DNA from: Protea cynaroides | Lineage: Eukaryota > Streptophyta > Magnoliopsida > Proteales > Proteaceae | DNA: 64,000 nucleotides | Reading direction: 5' to 3' | Assembly: GCA_028583415.1 (NCBI GenBank) | Contig: CM053266.1 | Location: 31,320,271 to 31,384,270 of the forward strand | Program-made: the position numbers and the translations under genes | The notes under the pieces: model-generated | Told to the model about the DNA's origin: nothing | Seen by the model: the letters and a program-made list of their open reading frames with translations, nothing else | Databases searched by the model: none | Shown: piece by piece, positions 10,538-22,690 of the stretch | How the letters are laid out: every line of letters begins with the position of its first letter | Position numbering within the stretch: position 1 is the first letter of the stretch

Positions 10538-10870
10538 TTGTTAACATTGGGGTTGAGGAGGGCGATGGTTGAGGCGTAGAGATATCGTTCGATGGTTCCA
10601 TTTTTAGTACCCGGCAGTTCGGTCTTCGTGTTTTTATAATTTATATCGTAGCTCTTGTCACTGTTTTACTGTGCTCGCTCTTGAGCGTGGTAGAATTAAG
10701 CATTCGGATGCAAATTTGGGTGCTTTACAGGCGGTGGCAAGGTTTATGATTCTGTGTTTTGGTTTTTCCTTTAGGATGAATTTCAGTTTTAGTTTTATAT
10801 GTAGAAGATTTTTGATTTTGATGATGAACAGTAATGTTTTAATTAAGAATTTTGGATTTTTCATACCCTG
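10538..10870 (+). other. eEF1A 3' untranslated region (approximate)
   Basis: T-rich, GTTTT-containing sequence follows the TAA at 10535-10537 and resembles a plant 3' untranslated region. The poly(A) site cannot be fixed; open frames here, such as the one from 10671, have no family resemblance. Confidence 0.4.
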
Positions 10871-13699
10871 CTTATTTATTTGGATTATGATATTTTCTGT
10901 TCACCCATCCAATTATCTATATGTTATCTTAGTGCGGCCTGGATCTGATATAGAAAATTCACCTGCATTTGAGACACATTTGTTGTCTCCAGCACTCTAT
11001 TGTCGGTCTTTTGGCTTTCACTTTACATACACGGCTGACGGAGTTGGTGCTGTGGTTGACGTGGAGCCTTGCAAGACGGACTAGGTGCTGATGATGCGTG
11101 GTGATGGTAAAGATGCAGCCAGTGTTAGTCACTGGAAGAGCAGCTACCAGCAAAAAATCATGGAGGAGGCTTAGAACTCTAATAGGTTTTCTGAAGTCAC
11201 ACTTAGTGCACAAACTTTCTCCTGTCAGTGTTTCATGTCCTCTTCTCTATCGTTCTCCACTGCCTCTTCAAAGGCCAAAACACTGTTTTGCCCACCTCTG
11301 CAACCTGCCACTAGTGAAGAGATGATACCTGAGAAGAGAGTATATTTCAGTGAGGTTGCTGAATAAGGCGCCGGAAAGGGAACTGACAGGACCTTCTCGG
11401 TTTAGCAGCGCAAGGAACTCTCTTTGCTTGCTTTGTTATCCATTACGAATATTCTCTTATGGTTTGTCTTCATCGTGGTTCCCCTTTCTTGTCTGATTAT
11501 CCTGGCTTCAGGGCTAAAGAAAAGAGAGATTTGAGGTCCTCTGTATTCCGTTCTGGATCGCAGCCTTCATGATTTTGCAAGAAATCTTCTTGTCAAGCTG
11601 GAATTCTATGCCCCTTCTGTCATTGGTAATCAACCATGGTGGTCGTCTATGTATCGAACTGGAGTGGCTCAAGCTATCTTCATCATTGTTGCTAAAACTC
11701 TTCCAAGTGGGCTTCATTTTTAGTGAATTGTTCTGAAGTCGTTGGTGAATGCAGAACCAGTACCGATTGAAGATGCATTCGCGTATTCCTAGTCGAGTAC
11801 AACAATTCTCCCTTCCAATTGAAGATGAATTCCACCGTAACTCATCTTCCTGTTCTCCCTGTGTTATCTCCTGTCATTTGATGACGAAACCTCTCCTTGA
11901 AAGCAAAAAGATATCGATGATGGCCGGAATCTGTTGTTGAAAATCAGGATTAGGTGATCCCAATTCCAGTTGAATATGGAAATTCTCCCAATCCGATTCC
12001 GGGGTCTTGATTTTGTATTCTGGAAGAAACTGAGGCTTGCCCTAGGTATGGGTCCTATATTTATTTTTGAAGGAAGGCTTGAATGTTCAGCCGGAGAACA
12101 AATGAGGGAAGCATCTTATTTTTTACCCTTTTTTATTCATTTTGCTTTTGTAAAGTGTGATGAAAAAAAATACAAAATTCTATACTAATTAAAAAGAGAA
12201 ATATTTTATTGAACTAACTCCATAAACTGCCTTGTTTGCCGTGAGGCGGGTGCATTCAGTGTGCAGGATGCGGAAGCAGATTCAATCGTTCTTACGATTC
12301 ACATGTCAAAGTATTTCGAAAGATGTCAATAGGTGTGCAGAGCTGGAGCTTGGCATGTTCGCCCGCCCGGCCGAGTGTTCACCCAAGCATGCGTAATACA
12401 ATACATAAAATTCAAAAAAATAATATCTTAATCATTGATATTCTTGGCACCCACGAAGAATTCCATCCCAGGTTTGAAAATCGGAATAGGGCATGGAATT
12501 GGCCTCCATGGAATCAGACAGAATGATAGAATTAGTCAACCGAAAGCTTAGAAAATAGAATTAGGAACAAGAAGCAATCTCATTGTAGTGATAAAAAAAA
12601 CACATTCGAAAATGAGGTATTGGCTCTCAAAGCATTCTATAATATAAGTACAATAATGCATGCTAAATATTGTTTTCTCAAAAAATGTATTTTACAGAAT
12701 GCATTCCAAATACAACCTAAATATTATTCTACTCTCTCTGTTTCCATTCTTATTTTGAAGCTAGTGCAATCGTGATGTGTTTCTCGATTGAATTCTGTGC
12801 CAGACTCGTCCTGACTCAGTTTAACTCAGCCAGGCTCATTATGTATAAATTCGAGTTTAATCGGAATCCAAAATGACTGCTGATTCAGTTCAGTCGATTA
12901 GGAATTGATAAAGCTAAAAGAAGCCCAGATGGAGGAGATTTTATCAATGATTAGATTCTGCAATCTCCAACCACCACTCCTCTCAAGTTATTTTCGTCTT
13001 TTAGATTCAGCTAAATTCATGACTGAGAATGACCAGATTATTCTCACTCTTTGTTTAAATATGTTAGGAAATCTGTCAATCAGCATTTGAACAAACCCAA
13101 ATTTCCCCTGTGGACAAAGAGGGAAGTCATTGCAATAATGCAATTTATCAGCTCTGTCTTGGCTTTAATTTTCTAATTTTGAACTTAGAATACTATACAA
13201 ATTATTCAAATGCATGAATTCAATTTATCAAAGCATTACATTATCGTTGCAATTTTATATTGTTTCCCCTAATTTTCATCATTCAAACCACCTTCACAAC
13301 CAGATAAAACAGAGTATTACCTTCTCATAAGAAAGTGATTTTATTTCAAATAGATCTTCTGTAAAATTTAGGTATTTTAATCATTAAAGGTTCCATCCAG
13401 CCACTCCATCTACAGTTACTAGTTTCGGCTGATGCATGTGTTGGACAACCTAAAGAATAAAATCATAAAATGGAGCTAGTTTCTGCAGGTATGTATTAGT
13501 AGGACAAGCTTAAAATTGATGCTTCTGGAAAATACTGGGTGCGTAATAGAAAACTGGGCAAGCATCCAAGATAAACACTCAACGAAGTCGGTCCTACCAT
13601 TCATAATGGAAATCATGTCTCAAAGAAGTCATGGAAGTCTCTGCTGGTGCTGGAAGTCTGGAAAATAATCCCTCTCTAACAGTATTTTGCTTACCATTC
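10871..13699. other. Intergenic DNA, no gene seen
   Basis: Several short open frames occur, for example 11098-11325 (+) and an open plus-strand stretch near 11570-11720. None shows a recognisable domain, a consistent splice pattern or a promoter. Composition is mixed and AT-rich from about 12100 on. Confidence 0.4.
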
Positions 13700-13902
13700 C
13701 GGCTCATCTTTGTCAAGGCATAACAAATCGATAGCAGTGAGTCTGATCCCTCCTTGTTTCTCCCACATCCAGGTTAAAGTTGCCAACCTGCCATTGTGAG
13801 ATACATTTCCACAAAAGTGGATTGCAGGCAATCTTGAGTCCACCAGGAATGCCTAAAGGGCAATAAAAAGGAAAAGAGAAAGCCCTAAAAATTGTTAAAA
13901 AA

Positions 13903-13966
13903 AGGCTGTACCCAGCGAACAAGGCTCCTGCCACTGCGGAGTCTGAGGGGCAGATGTACCCAGCCC
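13903..13966 (-). mobile_element. Au-like SINE fragment
   Basis: Read on the plus strand, CCAGCGAACAAGGCTCC is followed by GCCACTGCGGAGTCTG and a GCAGATGTACCCAGCC-type segment. This is the reverse complement of the 3' body of plant Au SINEs. Only about 64 bp remain, downstream of the PDI-like gene. Confidence 0.5.
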
Positions 13967-14213
13967 TAAAAAAATTGTTTAAATGGTGCTTAATGTGAAC
14001 ACCTCCAGCCCCATGCTGCCAGAGTTCAAAATTCAAATCTTCAATTTGCTACCATTGAACATTCAGAAAGAAAGAATCTTAAGCGAACACTTCCAGCCCA
14101 TGCTGCTCAAGTTTTTCTACCCAAAAAAAAAAGAAGAAAAAGTACAAAGTTCAAAATATTAAATATGGTAGAAAGGGAAATTCAGCAAGAAAGGGATGTT
14201 AACTTACAGATGC

Positions 14214-17200
14214 TCACAAATCTTTATCAATACCAAGCTGTGCTTTTGCAGCTACTTTCTCTGCTTCTTCTAACACAAATGTTTTGAGAGACTCAACATC
14301 CCTAGGGCCTAAAGACATGCAGTAAAAGAAAGTGCACGTCCATTAGCGGCGAATTCATACAAAGATGAAAGAGTTACGTCCAAAGCTTCTATGAAATGCA
14401 CTCTAGCACTATATTCAAAACTCTAGCACTATATTCAAATCCACATAAAGTCAGGTCTGACAAAATCAACATGAAAAGTTTGGAAAATGTATGGAGTGAA
14501 ACCTTAACATATGTTAACACAATTAAGAACACGAAGCATAAAAATAACAAAGAAATAAAATAATAATTATCTAGAAATTCGTGTACCTTAAAAAACCCTA
14601 ATTTCTAATATGCAAACATGCATTGAATAATGAAAACAATGCTGAATAAAATGTAGAAAAATATGCAAGATTTATTAGAGCATGCTAAACACACTTGAAT
14701 GAAATTATCCTATCAATCTGAGATCAAACTAAAGCAAAAATCCACATAAAATAATGTATGCAATGCATGAATATAAATCTATAATTTAGAAACCCTAAAA
14801 GCAAAAATCAGAAATAAATACTAAAAAATTGAGAAAAAGTATGAAACATTTATTGGAGGTAGATCTTAATATAAAAATAAATGAACACATAAAAATCCTT
14901 ATCAAACTAACACGAACTTGAACGTATTTCATGGCATATCGCCGCAGCCCATCTGGGGACAGCGGCAATATACCAGCACTCTCAGGCCAATAACCTTTCA
15001 GGATACTAATCCAAATTGAACGAGACAAAATCGAGATGAAAACAGACCCAATTACATTTAATTGATATATTATGAGCCAACTAGGGACGACATGCAAATC
15101 TCTGGCTAGAATGTTCACAAGTTGCAGCAGTGGACTGAGATCTCTTGATATTACATAAACAAAATGAGTGCGAATAGAAAGCTAATGTTGGAGGTATAAC
15201 TAAGATCCACTCCCACCCTTCTCAATTCCTATCTTTAATGAGAGGTGTATGACTTTACCAAGAAATTTATATGATTACAATTTGATGTTTCTGTACAGGG
15301 AGACCAACACACTATGCTAAGATAACTATCAAAACACCAGAAAGAAACGACTGTGAGGCAGAAATGTTTTTAAAAAAAAAGGGCTCTCAAAGGACCTTAT
15401 CGTTATCCTATATGACTAGACCTCTTTAAATTAAAAGATAATACATATAACTCCTTGATTACTCAAAAACTATCCCAAGCGACTCCTACCATAATAGAAT
15501 AATCCCACATCAGAAATAAAATAAAATAAAATTGAGCCATTTTTGACAAATCAAAGATTAAGAATCTTTTTGCTGGACATGAGCCAGCGCCAAACCATAT
15601 GCTATGTTTCTGCATTTAGCAGAATTTCCTTGTAATAATTTAGTTCAGCAGGCCCCTGAAAATGCTTAAGATGTTATGCTACGAAAAAATGACTGAAGAC
15701 ATGGCCAATGGCCACAACCACAACAAGAGAATAAAATTTATTAGAAGGTAAAGAAAAGAAGGGACAAAACCCCAAGAGATTACAAATAATAAAAAAAAGG
15801 GACCTAAAACTTAATACAAACTGCATACAAGCACCACCAAAAGGCAAATACCACCAAGAAGGTCCATAATTATGACAAGGTTGAACCTCTTCAATAGTGA
15901 ACTATATAAATAGGAGAATCTGGAACTCAGACACAGTTTGCAACAAATCTGATACGCTAGCATATATAACACATACAGCCCAGATTTGTTGTCCTCCTCC
16001 TCCTTTCCATCTTGTTGTTCCCCTTTTTTCTTGGGTTGCCCTTGTTTGTAAGGAGTCTGGCTCTATCTTTTTTATACCTAGATTTGTTGTCCCTGTTGCT
16101 GGGGTGTTGTCAATATAATTATTCATCCATAAAAAAACAAAAAAAACACATACAGCCTAGAAAGAGTGCACAAGCTTGGTTGATAAATTGAAAGTATGAT
16201 ACACAATATGTTTGTAATTCATACAACAGTCTAGCTGAAGCATAAGTAAATAAGTAAATGGGGCTGGCTACATGAATCATTGCCCTCCAATCAGCTCTAT
16301 TCGATATCATACTTGATACAAGACCTAAGCTATGCAAGTCTTTCCTCACCACCTCACCACCTCAGCTAGAGTCATTTTAAGTCTGCCCCTACCTCTATTA
16401 GTTCCTTCAATATGAATCAAATCACTCCCTTGTATTGGAACATCTAAAGGCCTCGTTAAACATGGTCATGCTACCACAAACAATTTTCTCATAGCTTATC
16501 ATGTATTGGCACTACTCCCAAAAGCTCTAATATAATCATTCCTTACCCCTATCTTTCCTAAATTCCTAGTTTTCTCACTCATCCATTTGAGCATCATCAA
16601 CTCAGCTACTCTGAGTTTATCTATATAATGCTTCTTAATCGTCCAATATTAAAAAAAGGCATTCCAATGCACGAGGCTCCCACTACTGTAGGGTCTGGGG
16701 AGGGCAGAATGTACGTAGCCTTACCTCCACAATGTAGAGAGGTTGTTTCCAGGATTCGAACCCGTGAGCACCAGGTTGCAATATAACAACCTTACCGTCA
16801 CACCAAGGCTCGCCCTCCTTAACCGACCAACATTCTGCACCATAAATCATAGTCAATTGAATGAGTGTCTTATAAACTTTTTTAAGTTTTACAGAAATTA
16901 CGTTGATCCCACAACACTCCGAACACACATTTCCACTTCATCCATCCTATTTTAATTCTCTATGAAACATCATCTTCTATATCACCTTCTTTATTTATGA
17001 TGGAGCCTAAATACCTAAAATAATCACTTTGTGATATCAATGGAGAGTGTAATCAGTCTGATAAATAAATACCCCAAAAACCTTTATTTTTGACAAATTA
17101 GAAGGTCAATATGGAAACAACTATTTCTGGCACTAGAGATGGATGCCGGAAGACCCATGATGTAGGATGCCACAAAATAATTAGGACCAACAAAAGAACC

Positions 17201-19620
17201 AGGACGGTGGATCACAGACCAACAATTGAAATAATTCTCATCCATGGGACAGACAGTATCACCACACAACTGTAAATTTATAATAAACTACAAATTAAAA
17301 TTTTGAACATAAGAAAACCATATTGATAGGATAGCTAGTGATCAACTCAATAGAACAGAAACCAGGCTGTCCGTAGGGTCCAAAATTCTAGGGTATCGAG
17401 CTATGGCTTCAAAATGGTTTAAAGTAGGATTTCTTAGGTTTTATTGTAGGTAGTAATTCCAGTACAGTGATGAAGAGTTTAAGGCTGATGGGGGAAATTA
17501 GGCTTTAATCTGATTGGACTAGAGAACCCAACCAACTAGGATTTTATGACGAAATTCCGTCAGGTCTAGTCCAGGGGGAGGAAAAGAATTTGGGTCGGTG
17601 GTGGTGGTGGTGGTGTGGGTGGGGGGAGGAGGAGAAGGATAGATTTCCCTAGAAGGTGGAATAAGTTATCCACAAATTCCATGTGCTGAAATCAGCAGCA
17701 AAACAACAACTTAGGAAAAACAATTAACCTTGCCATACCATTAGAATAATAGAACTGCTGGCAACCGTTTACCGGAAGATTGGTACAAGTAACTAACCAG
17801 AATCTACATAGGATTACCCTAAGTCTATACTATTGATTTTTTTACCACAAGGGCAGGGTGACCTCAAACCTTGTCATTACTATCAGCATTATAATTTTAA
17901 GAGAAGACTGATAGAACCAATTGGGGTTAATCAAATGCAAATTATGGAATCAGTTGTCAAATTTTGTCTCCTAATTGGAGCTCACATATATCAAGCAGAT
18001 GGCTCATTTAATAATAAGAACAAAGGAAGGCAAATTGATCCATAAAGCAAGATTATCAGTATATCATCAATTGTATATAATGGGCTCCTACCGATATTAA
18101 AGAGGAAACTAATAAGCTGATCAACTTGCATCCAAAGATGGTTAAAAATTACCCTGATATTTTGAAACTTCTTCTCCATCATAAAAGAGCTTGAATGTAG
18201 GATATGAATGGATGTCAACTTTGGTACACACAGGTTTGCTTGTGGAGCAGTCAACCTGGCCTATCTCTATTTCATCTTCCCCTTCCATGACTGTTCCTAG
18301 GTCCTCCCACAATGAACCCATTTCTTACTGAAACCAAAGTTTGCTATGATCGGTAGTCGAACAGAATAAATAAATATTATTAACTCTATTTTGGATATTT
18401 TAAGCTATCAAACAGAAATAGAATATTTACCAATGTTTGCACCATGGAACAGAGAATTGCACAAACCATGCAATATCCTTCTCCTTCACCTAAATGGCAT
18501 GCAATGAAGCATTTAAATAAGTTAGAGAGAAGCATCAAAGAAAGTTGAAAAACATGGAAACCCCAAGAAGTTCATAATGCCAAAAGGAACATTATTTCTT
18601 ATTACATATCCTATTAGAAACACTAGGGCCATGTGATTACGATTTTCTCACACTTTTCAGTGAGTAACAAGACCTAAATGAATTGACTATGAACATAACT
18701 TACCTGAATCAACAACACATTAACAACTAATAAAAGTTGGAAATAAAAACCCTAATCCAATCAATGGAATTAATTCTCGCACAATGTTTTAAGGGGCTTC
18801 CCAAGATTTGAACCATCTCGAGTGTTCAAGCGTCATAGAATCAATTCAACTTAAAATAGCTTCGAAAGTTGATAAGATTGAATTGCACTGTTTGGGTGAC
18901 CACATTTTATGAAATTAATTTTTTGCCTCGATCATTTCAAGAGGTTGCCTAATATTTGAACTATATAACCTATTAAAGCAGGTTGTTGTATCCTTTAAAC
19001 TCAGAATGAGTTCTAAAACGGGCAAAATTGAATTGCATTGTTCTGGGATTGAATTCCCAAATCAATATCTCCAAATGGCTGTCTAACATTTGACCATCAA
19101 GAATACTCAAGCAAGTCGTAGAACCATTTAAACCCAAAATAGGTTCTAAAATGGATAGGTGCTAAAATTGACAGAACTGATCGCAATGTTTACAATGATC
19201 CCAATCGATGGAATTGTGTTCAGGGTCTTCAGGCAGCAATGGTTTCAAAAGGCTGCCTAGTATTTGAACTATAATGTGTCAAGTAGGTCGTAGAACCGAT
19301 TCCATTCAAAAATCTACTTCACACTCGCCATAAACAAATCTATGACTTGAAAGGACAGAGGCAGAAAACAAAAATAGCGAAATATCCAATTCAGCAACAT
19401 AGATAATAGATTAGAGAACAAAAACGACTACGTGAATGCAAAAATCCTAAGTTTTATAGCAGTTTAACAATAAATGGATGAACGATGGAGGAAAAATAAG
19501 TTGAGCTTGGATTTTACCTTGTCGGAGAAGGTATCTGGTGTTAGTGTTATAACTTCAGCCCTTGTAGCTGTAAAAACACAGAGGTAGAAGAAGAGAGATG
19601 AGAAGCAGAAGGGCTTTCAT
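14214..19620 (-). CDS. PDIL5-1: PDI-like 5-1 protein (single thioredoxin domain), two frame breaks
   Basis: Small ER-directed thioredoxin-fold oxidoreductase that helps form or shuffle disulfides. Four exons were recognised: 19518-19620, 18431-18489, 18153-18327 and 14214-14308, all with GT..AG borders; intron 3 is about 3.8 kb. The leader MKALLLLISLLLPLCF is a good signal peptide. The mature start AEVITLTPDTFSDK, the active site VPWCKHC (about residues 48-54, its last Cys codon split by intron 2), the cis-proline SYPTF, and the end IDKDL fit the roughly 145-residue family. Two single-base problems break the frame. The leader needs one T fewer in the TTTTT run (plus-strand A-run 19572-19576). 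Exon 3 lacks one base next to AAGAAA at its start (about 18320-18327). Either these are assembly errors or the copy is dead. A hidden upstream exon using the tttttacag as acceptor could explain only the first break. Confidence 0.8.
16255..17040 (-). mobile_element. 3' end of a LINE reverse-transcriptase ORF, interrupted
   Basis: The minus strand encodes typical C-terminal pieces of plant LINE ORF2: YGAECWSVKE (16800-16860 region), and VVRKDLHSLGLV followed by NRADWRAMIHVA (16260-16350). The frame is broken by stops, and the part between is split by the SINE at 16651-16818. It lies inside intron 3 of the PDI-like gene, on the same strand. Only the 3' part of the element is present, which is the usual result of 5'-truncated insertion. 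Confidence 0.7.
16651..16818 (-). mobile_element. Au SINE inserted in the LINE
   Basis: Read on the minus strand it starts GAGGGCGAGCCTTGG and contains a pol III box-B-like GGGTTCGAATCC. It continues through GGAAACAACCTCT and GGGAGCCTCGTGC, and ends in a T-run. This order is that of the plant Au SINE family. A 16-bp imperfect target duplication flanks it: 16635-16650 and 16819-16834, 12 of 16 bases equal. The same words in the LINE read through on either side, so the SINE is the younger insertion. Confidence 0.85.
17580..17640. repeat. GGT/GGA-rich microsatellite
   Basis: Short GGT repeats grade into a GGGGGAGGAGGAG tract, within intron 3 of the PDI-like gene. Confidence 0.6.
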
Positions 19621-19639
19621 GACGGCCACCAAAGTCCCC

Positions 19640-20032
19640 TTCCTCGTCTACCCTTTTTCCTTCCCAACCAAAAGAAAGAGTCTTGTTGAAGGGTGCGTTT
19701 GCAGACTACTAGAGATGCTACTGCTTGTACAAATTAATTTTAATTATTATTATTTATTTTTTTTGGGTAAGAGACAAATCAATTACTTAATAATGAGAAA
19801 ATCATTTTGTAAACAAACTTAGGGAAAAAAGAGAGTGGAGGATTTTTCCCCCAAAGAGAGAGAGAGAGAGAGGAGGATCTACACGGCCATATTAGGGATT
19901 CAGATCCTCTATAGTGCTATCAACCAATAACAATTGTTGGAAGTGCATTGGGATGCGTGTTCGATATATTTCATTATTAGATGCTTTCATTGTTAGGCGA
20001 TGTCATCACAGAGTAAGGGTATTAAATGGTGC
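19640..20032. other. Upstream region of the PDI-like gene
   Basis: Contains the inferred minus-strand leader and promoter of the PDI-like gene. A (GA)n microsatellite is at 19854-19874. No other gene was seen. Confidence 0.4.
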
Positions 20033-20552
20033 GGTTTCAGTTTAACGATGTAGTTCTGTTTTGGTTCCGTGTGTAATGAGTAAAATCAAAACTAAATCAT
20101 TTATTAAACGGTTTCAAAATGCTTATCAAAATCTATTATTAATCGGTTTCGATTTTTTAATTTTTAAACGATTTTGTTGCTGAAGATAAGAGGAAGAGAG
20201 TTTTAGGAACAAAGTAGAGCAAAAGCCAATGAAGTCATTAAAATAATTTTAATCATATGAAAATGGATTTACAATTTAGAAGTATGTCATGTAAAAGCAT
20301 TCAAATATAATTTATTTCTACAAATATAGATATTTAGTACTAAAGGATTAAAGTAAATGTTTAGTCGGTTTTAATGATTTCAAATGGTTGGTTTAAACGG
20401 TTTCATTCTTGAAAACCAAAATCAAACCGTTTAATTAAACGATTTCATTTCAAAAATCAGAATCGAACCATTTAATTATCAGTTTCACGATTTTGGTTTA
20501 AACGGTAGGGTTCGATTTCAGTACACAGTTCGGTTTTATTTTTGACACCCTT
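20033..20552. mobile_element. hAT-like non-autonomous element with TAAGGGTGTCAA ends
   Basis: Terminal inverted repeats of about 12 bp are present: TAAGGGTATTAA on the left and TTGACACCCTTA on the right. They are flanked by a near-perfect 8-bp repeat (TCACAGAG and TCACAGGG), the duplication size of hAT elements. The interior is rich in AAACGGTTT words in both orientations and has no coding sequence. Related ends occur at 29073-29549, 50331 and 62343-62847. Confidence 0.55.
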
Positions 20553-22204
20553 ATCACAGGGGATCTTTATGCATAGTTTAAGAATTTACACACTAAGGGG
20601 GAAAATAGGAGTACGGGGGAAGAACGGTAGACAATTGCTTGTCATTTGTAAGACAGAGAAAGGTAGGCCAGGCTTCAAGAAGGGGAGAGAAAAGAAGGAT
20701 GTAAGAGGGAAGTACACACTGGTAGCTTGCACTTCCTTTTCCAATATATATGTGGTCTATACTTCCTTTTTGTGTAACATACTTCCTATATAGGTTGTCA
20801 ATTTTAGGCCCAGATGGTGTCCAATTGATTATGGATCGAGATTGACCAAGTCAATTATTAAATGGGCATTCACAATGCAAAGGTGTAGCCCAATTGAATC
20901 AACAGAATGAATCGAATATACCTTTAAACTTAATCGAATCTTGGTTTAAACCAAACAAATACAACCTTAAAGCTAAAAACCTAAAACATTAAATCGTCTC
21001 TTACTCTCTTTCATTTATTGAGTCTTCCACTCATTTCCGTCCTCATATTTGTTTACATGAGCGATCACAAACTTAATAAGAATTTTTTACATTTTTACAA
21101 GAAAGTTTCTAATCTACAACATGAGAACAATTATAGATTCGAAATTATAGATTCGAAAACCAATATCTTTCTATTTTTACTTATATCCCATATATAGATT
21201 GATTAGTCGATTAACGTAAAATCAATTATGTATTGAGACCAATTTGATCAAATATAAATATATCCATGCCTTATCGATGAAAGACCGATTAACTAAGGAG
21301 GCCATTATAGTGCAAGATATTAAATGATAAAAGACCAATCAAATTTGACCAAAACCAACCAATTGACATCCCTACTTCCTATTTCAACAATGCAAACTAT
21401 GATAATTTCACAAAAAAACGTACCATTAAATTAATTATCATCAGTCTCAACCGGAATGAGTCCAATCAAGCAAACCCCCAATTGTTACCTTTAATTCAAT
21501 ATCTTATAATTTGAACAATTAAAAGGCTCTATCTTATCTCTTACCAAAAAACAAGACTATCTTATCAAAATCTAAAATAATCCTCACATTCTCCAATGGC
21601 AGTGCAATGATGGCAGTGCAATACCAACTAGGAACACTTTGAGTAGACATAACTCAATTCATTTATTTTAAAAATTAGGTTTTAAGAACTATTGTAATTT
21701 AAGTTCTTTTTGCTTATGTATCATAGGATTGAGGGAAATTTACTTAGAAATCCTCTTGGCAAATGATTTACTATGCAAAATTAACTTCTTTTGATAAAAG
21801 TTATATAGATTACCCTTGAAATAATATTTTATAATAGTATTGTTCACACCAGACATCAAAAATTGATGGGAGAAATTTTGAATTTTTTAGATAATACTAT
21901 CCTTACTCAATATAAAATTATAAAAATATATCATCGTTTTTCTCTAGAATGTGGTCACTGCAAGTTCTCCAACTTGCAATTGGAGAATTTTTAGAGGCCT
22001 TGTTTTAGAAATAAACGATGGTATATTTATGTAATTTTACATTAATTAAGCGCAGTATTGTTTAAAAAAAAATTCATCAATTTTTAATGCTTAGTGTGGA
22101 CTTATACTGTTATAAAACATTGTTTTAAGGATAGTTCGTATAACTTTTGTAAAAAAAAAAATAATTCTATGTAGTAAATCAATTGTCAAGGGGATGTCTA
22201 AGTA
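20553..22204. other. Intergenic DNA, no gene seen
   Basis: AT-rich sequence. The open frame at 20542-20793 has no recognisable domain. Several AATTGATC-type words suggest decayed repeats, but nothing can be named. Confidence 0.4.
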
Positions 22205-22690
22205 AATTTTCTTAATATTAATTATATAATACATTATATTATATGTAATTGTTTAGTATGATTTATAATATTTATTTATATTTAAAATAAATTAATATAA
22301 TCTAAAATCTATAAATAGGGTTAGAAGGTATTTATCATTATTCAGATAATCTATTATTATTTCTTTGTCTAATAGTATTAAACGCTTATTACTTATGACT
22401 CATAATTTATTCTCATAAATGATTTATCGTAGGTTCTTTTTTGTATAGTTTATATTTATGTTTATGAGTTATTTATAATAAATTATTTATGAGAATAAAT
22501 TATGAATCATGAATATTAAACATTTAATACCACTAGACATAAAGAAATAAAAATAGATTATCACAATAATGATAAATACTTCTAACCTATTTGTAGAATT
22601 TAGATTATATCAATTTATTTTAAATATAAATAGAGCCTTAAATAACTTATAATCATAAATATAAACTACACCAAAGAAAGCCCTAGGAAT
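22205..22690. mobile_element. Two head-to-head MITE copies forming a long palindrome
   Basis: Two copies of one AT-rich MITE family meet near 22432 in opposite orientation. The left copy reads ...AAATCTATAAATAGGG...CTCATAATTTATTCTC, and the right copy gives the reverse complement of the same words. The outer edge CTACACCAAAGAAAGCC resembles the family terminus CTATACCAAAGAGA. Arms are about 200 bp. Other copies lie at 29897-31350 and 63769-63990. Confidence 0.6.

Noticed and set aside
11098..11325. 75-codon open frame downstream of eEF1A
   Set aside because: No domain, no splice or promoter context, and no partner in the window.
12583..12590. TTGTAGTG as the missing CACTA right end
   Set aside because: Only eight bases match, there are no subterminal repeats beside it, the 3-bp flank differs, and the span would include eEF1A.
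13713..15118. Two 107-codon minus-strand open frames
   Set aside because: The first lies downstream of the PDI stop and overlaps an Au SINE fragment. The second lies inside PDI intron 3. Neither has a recognisable domain.
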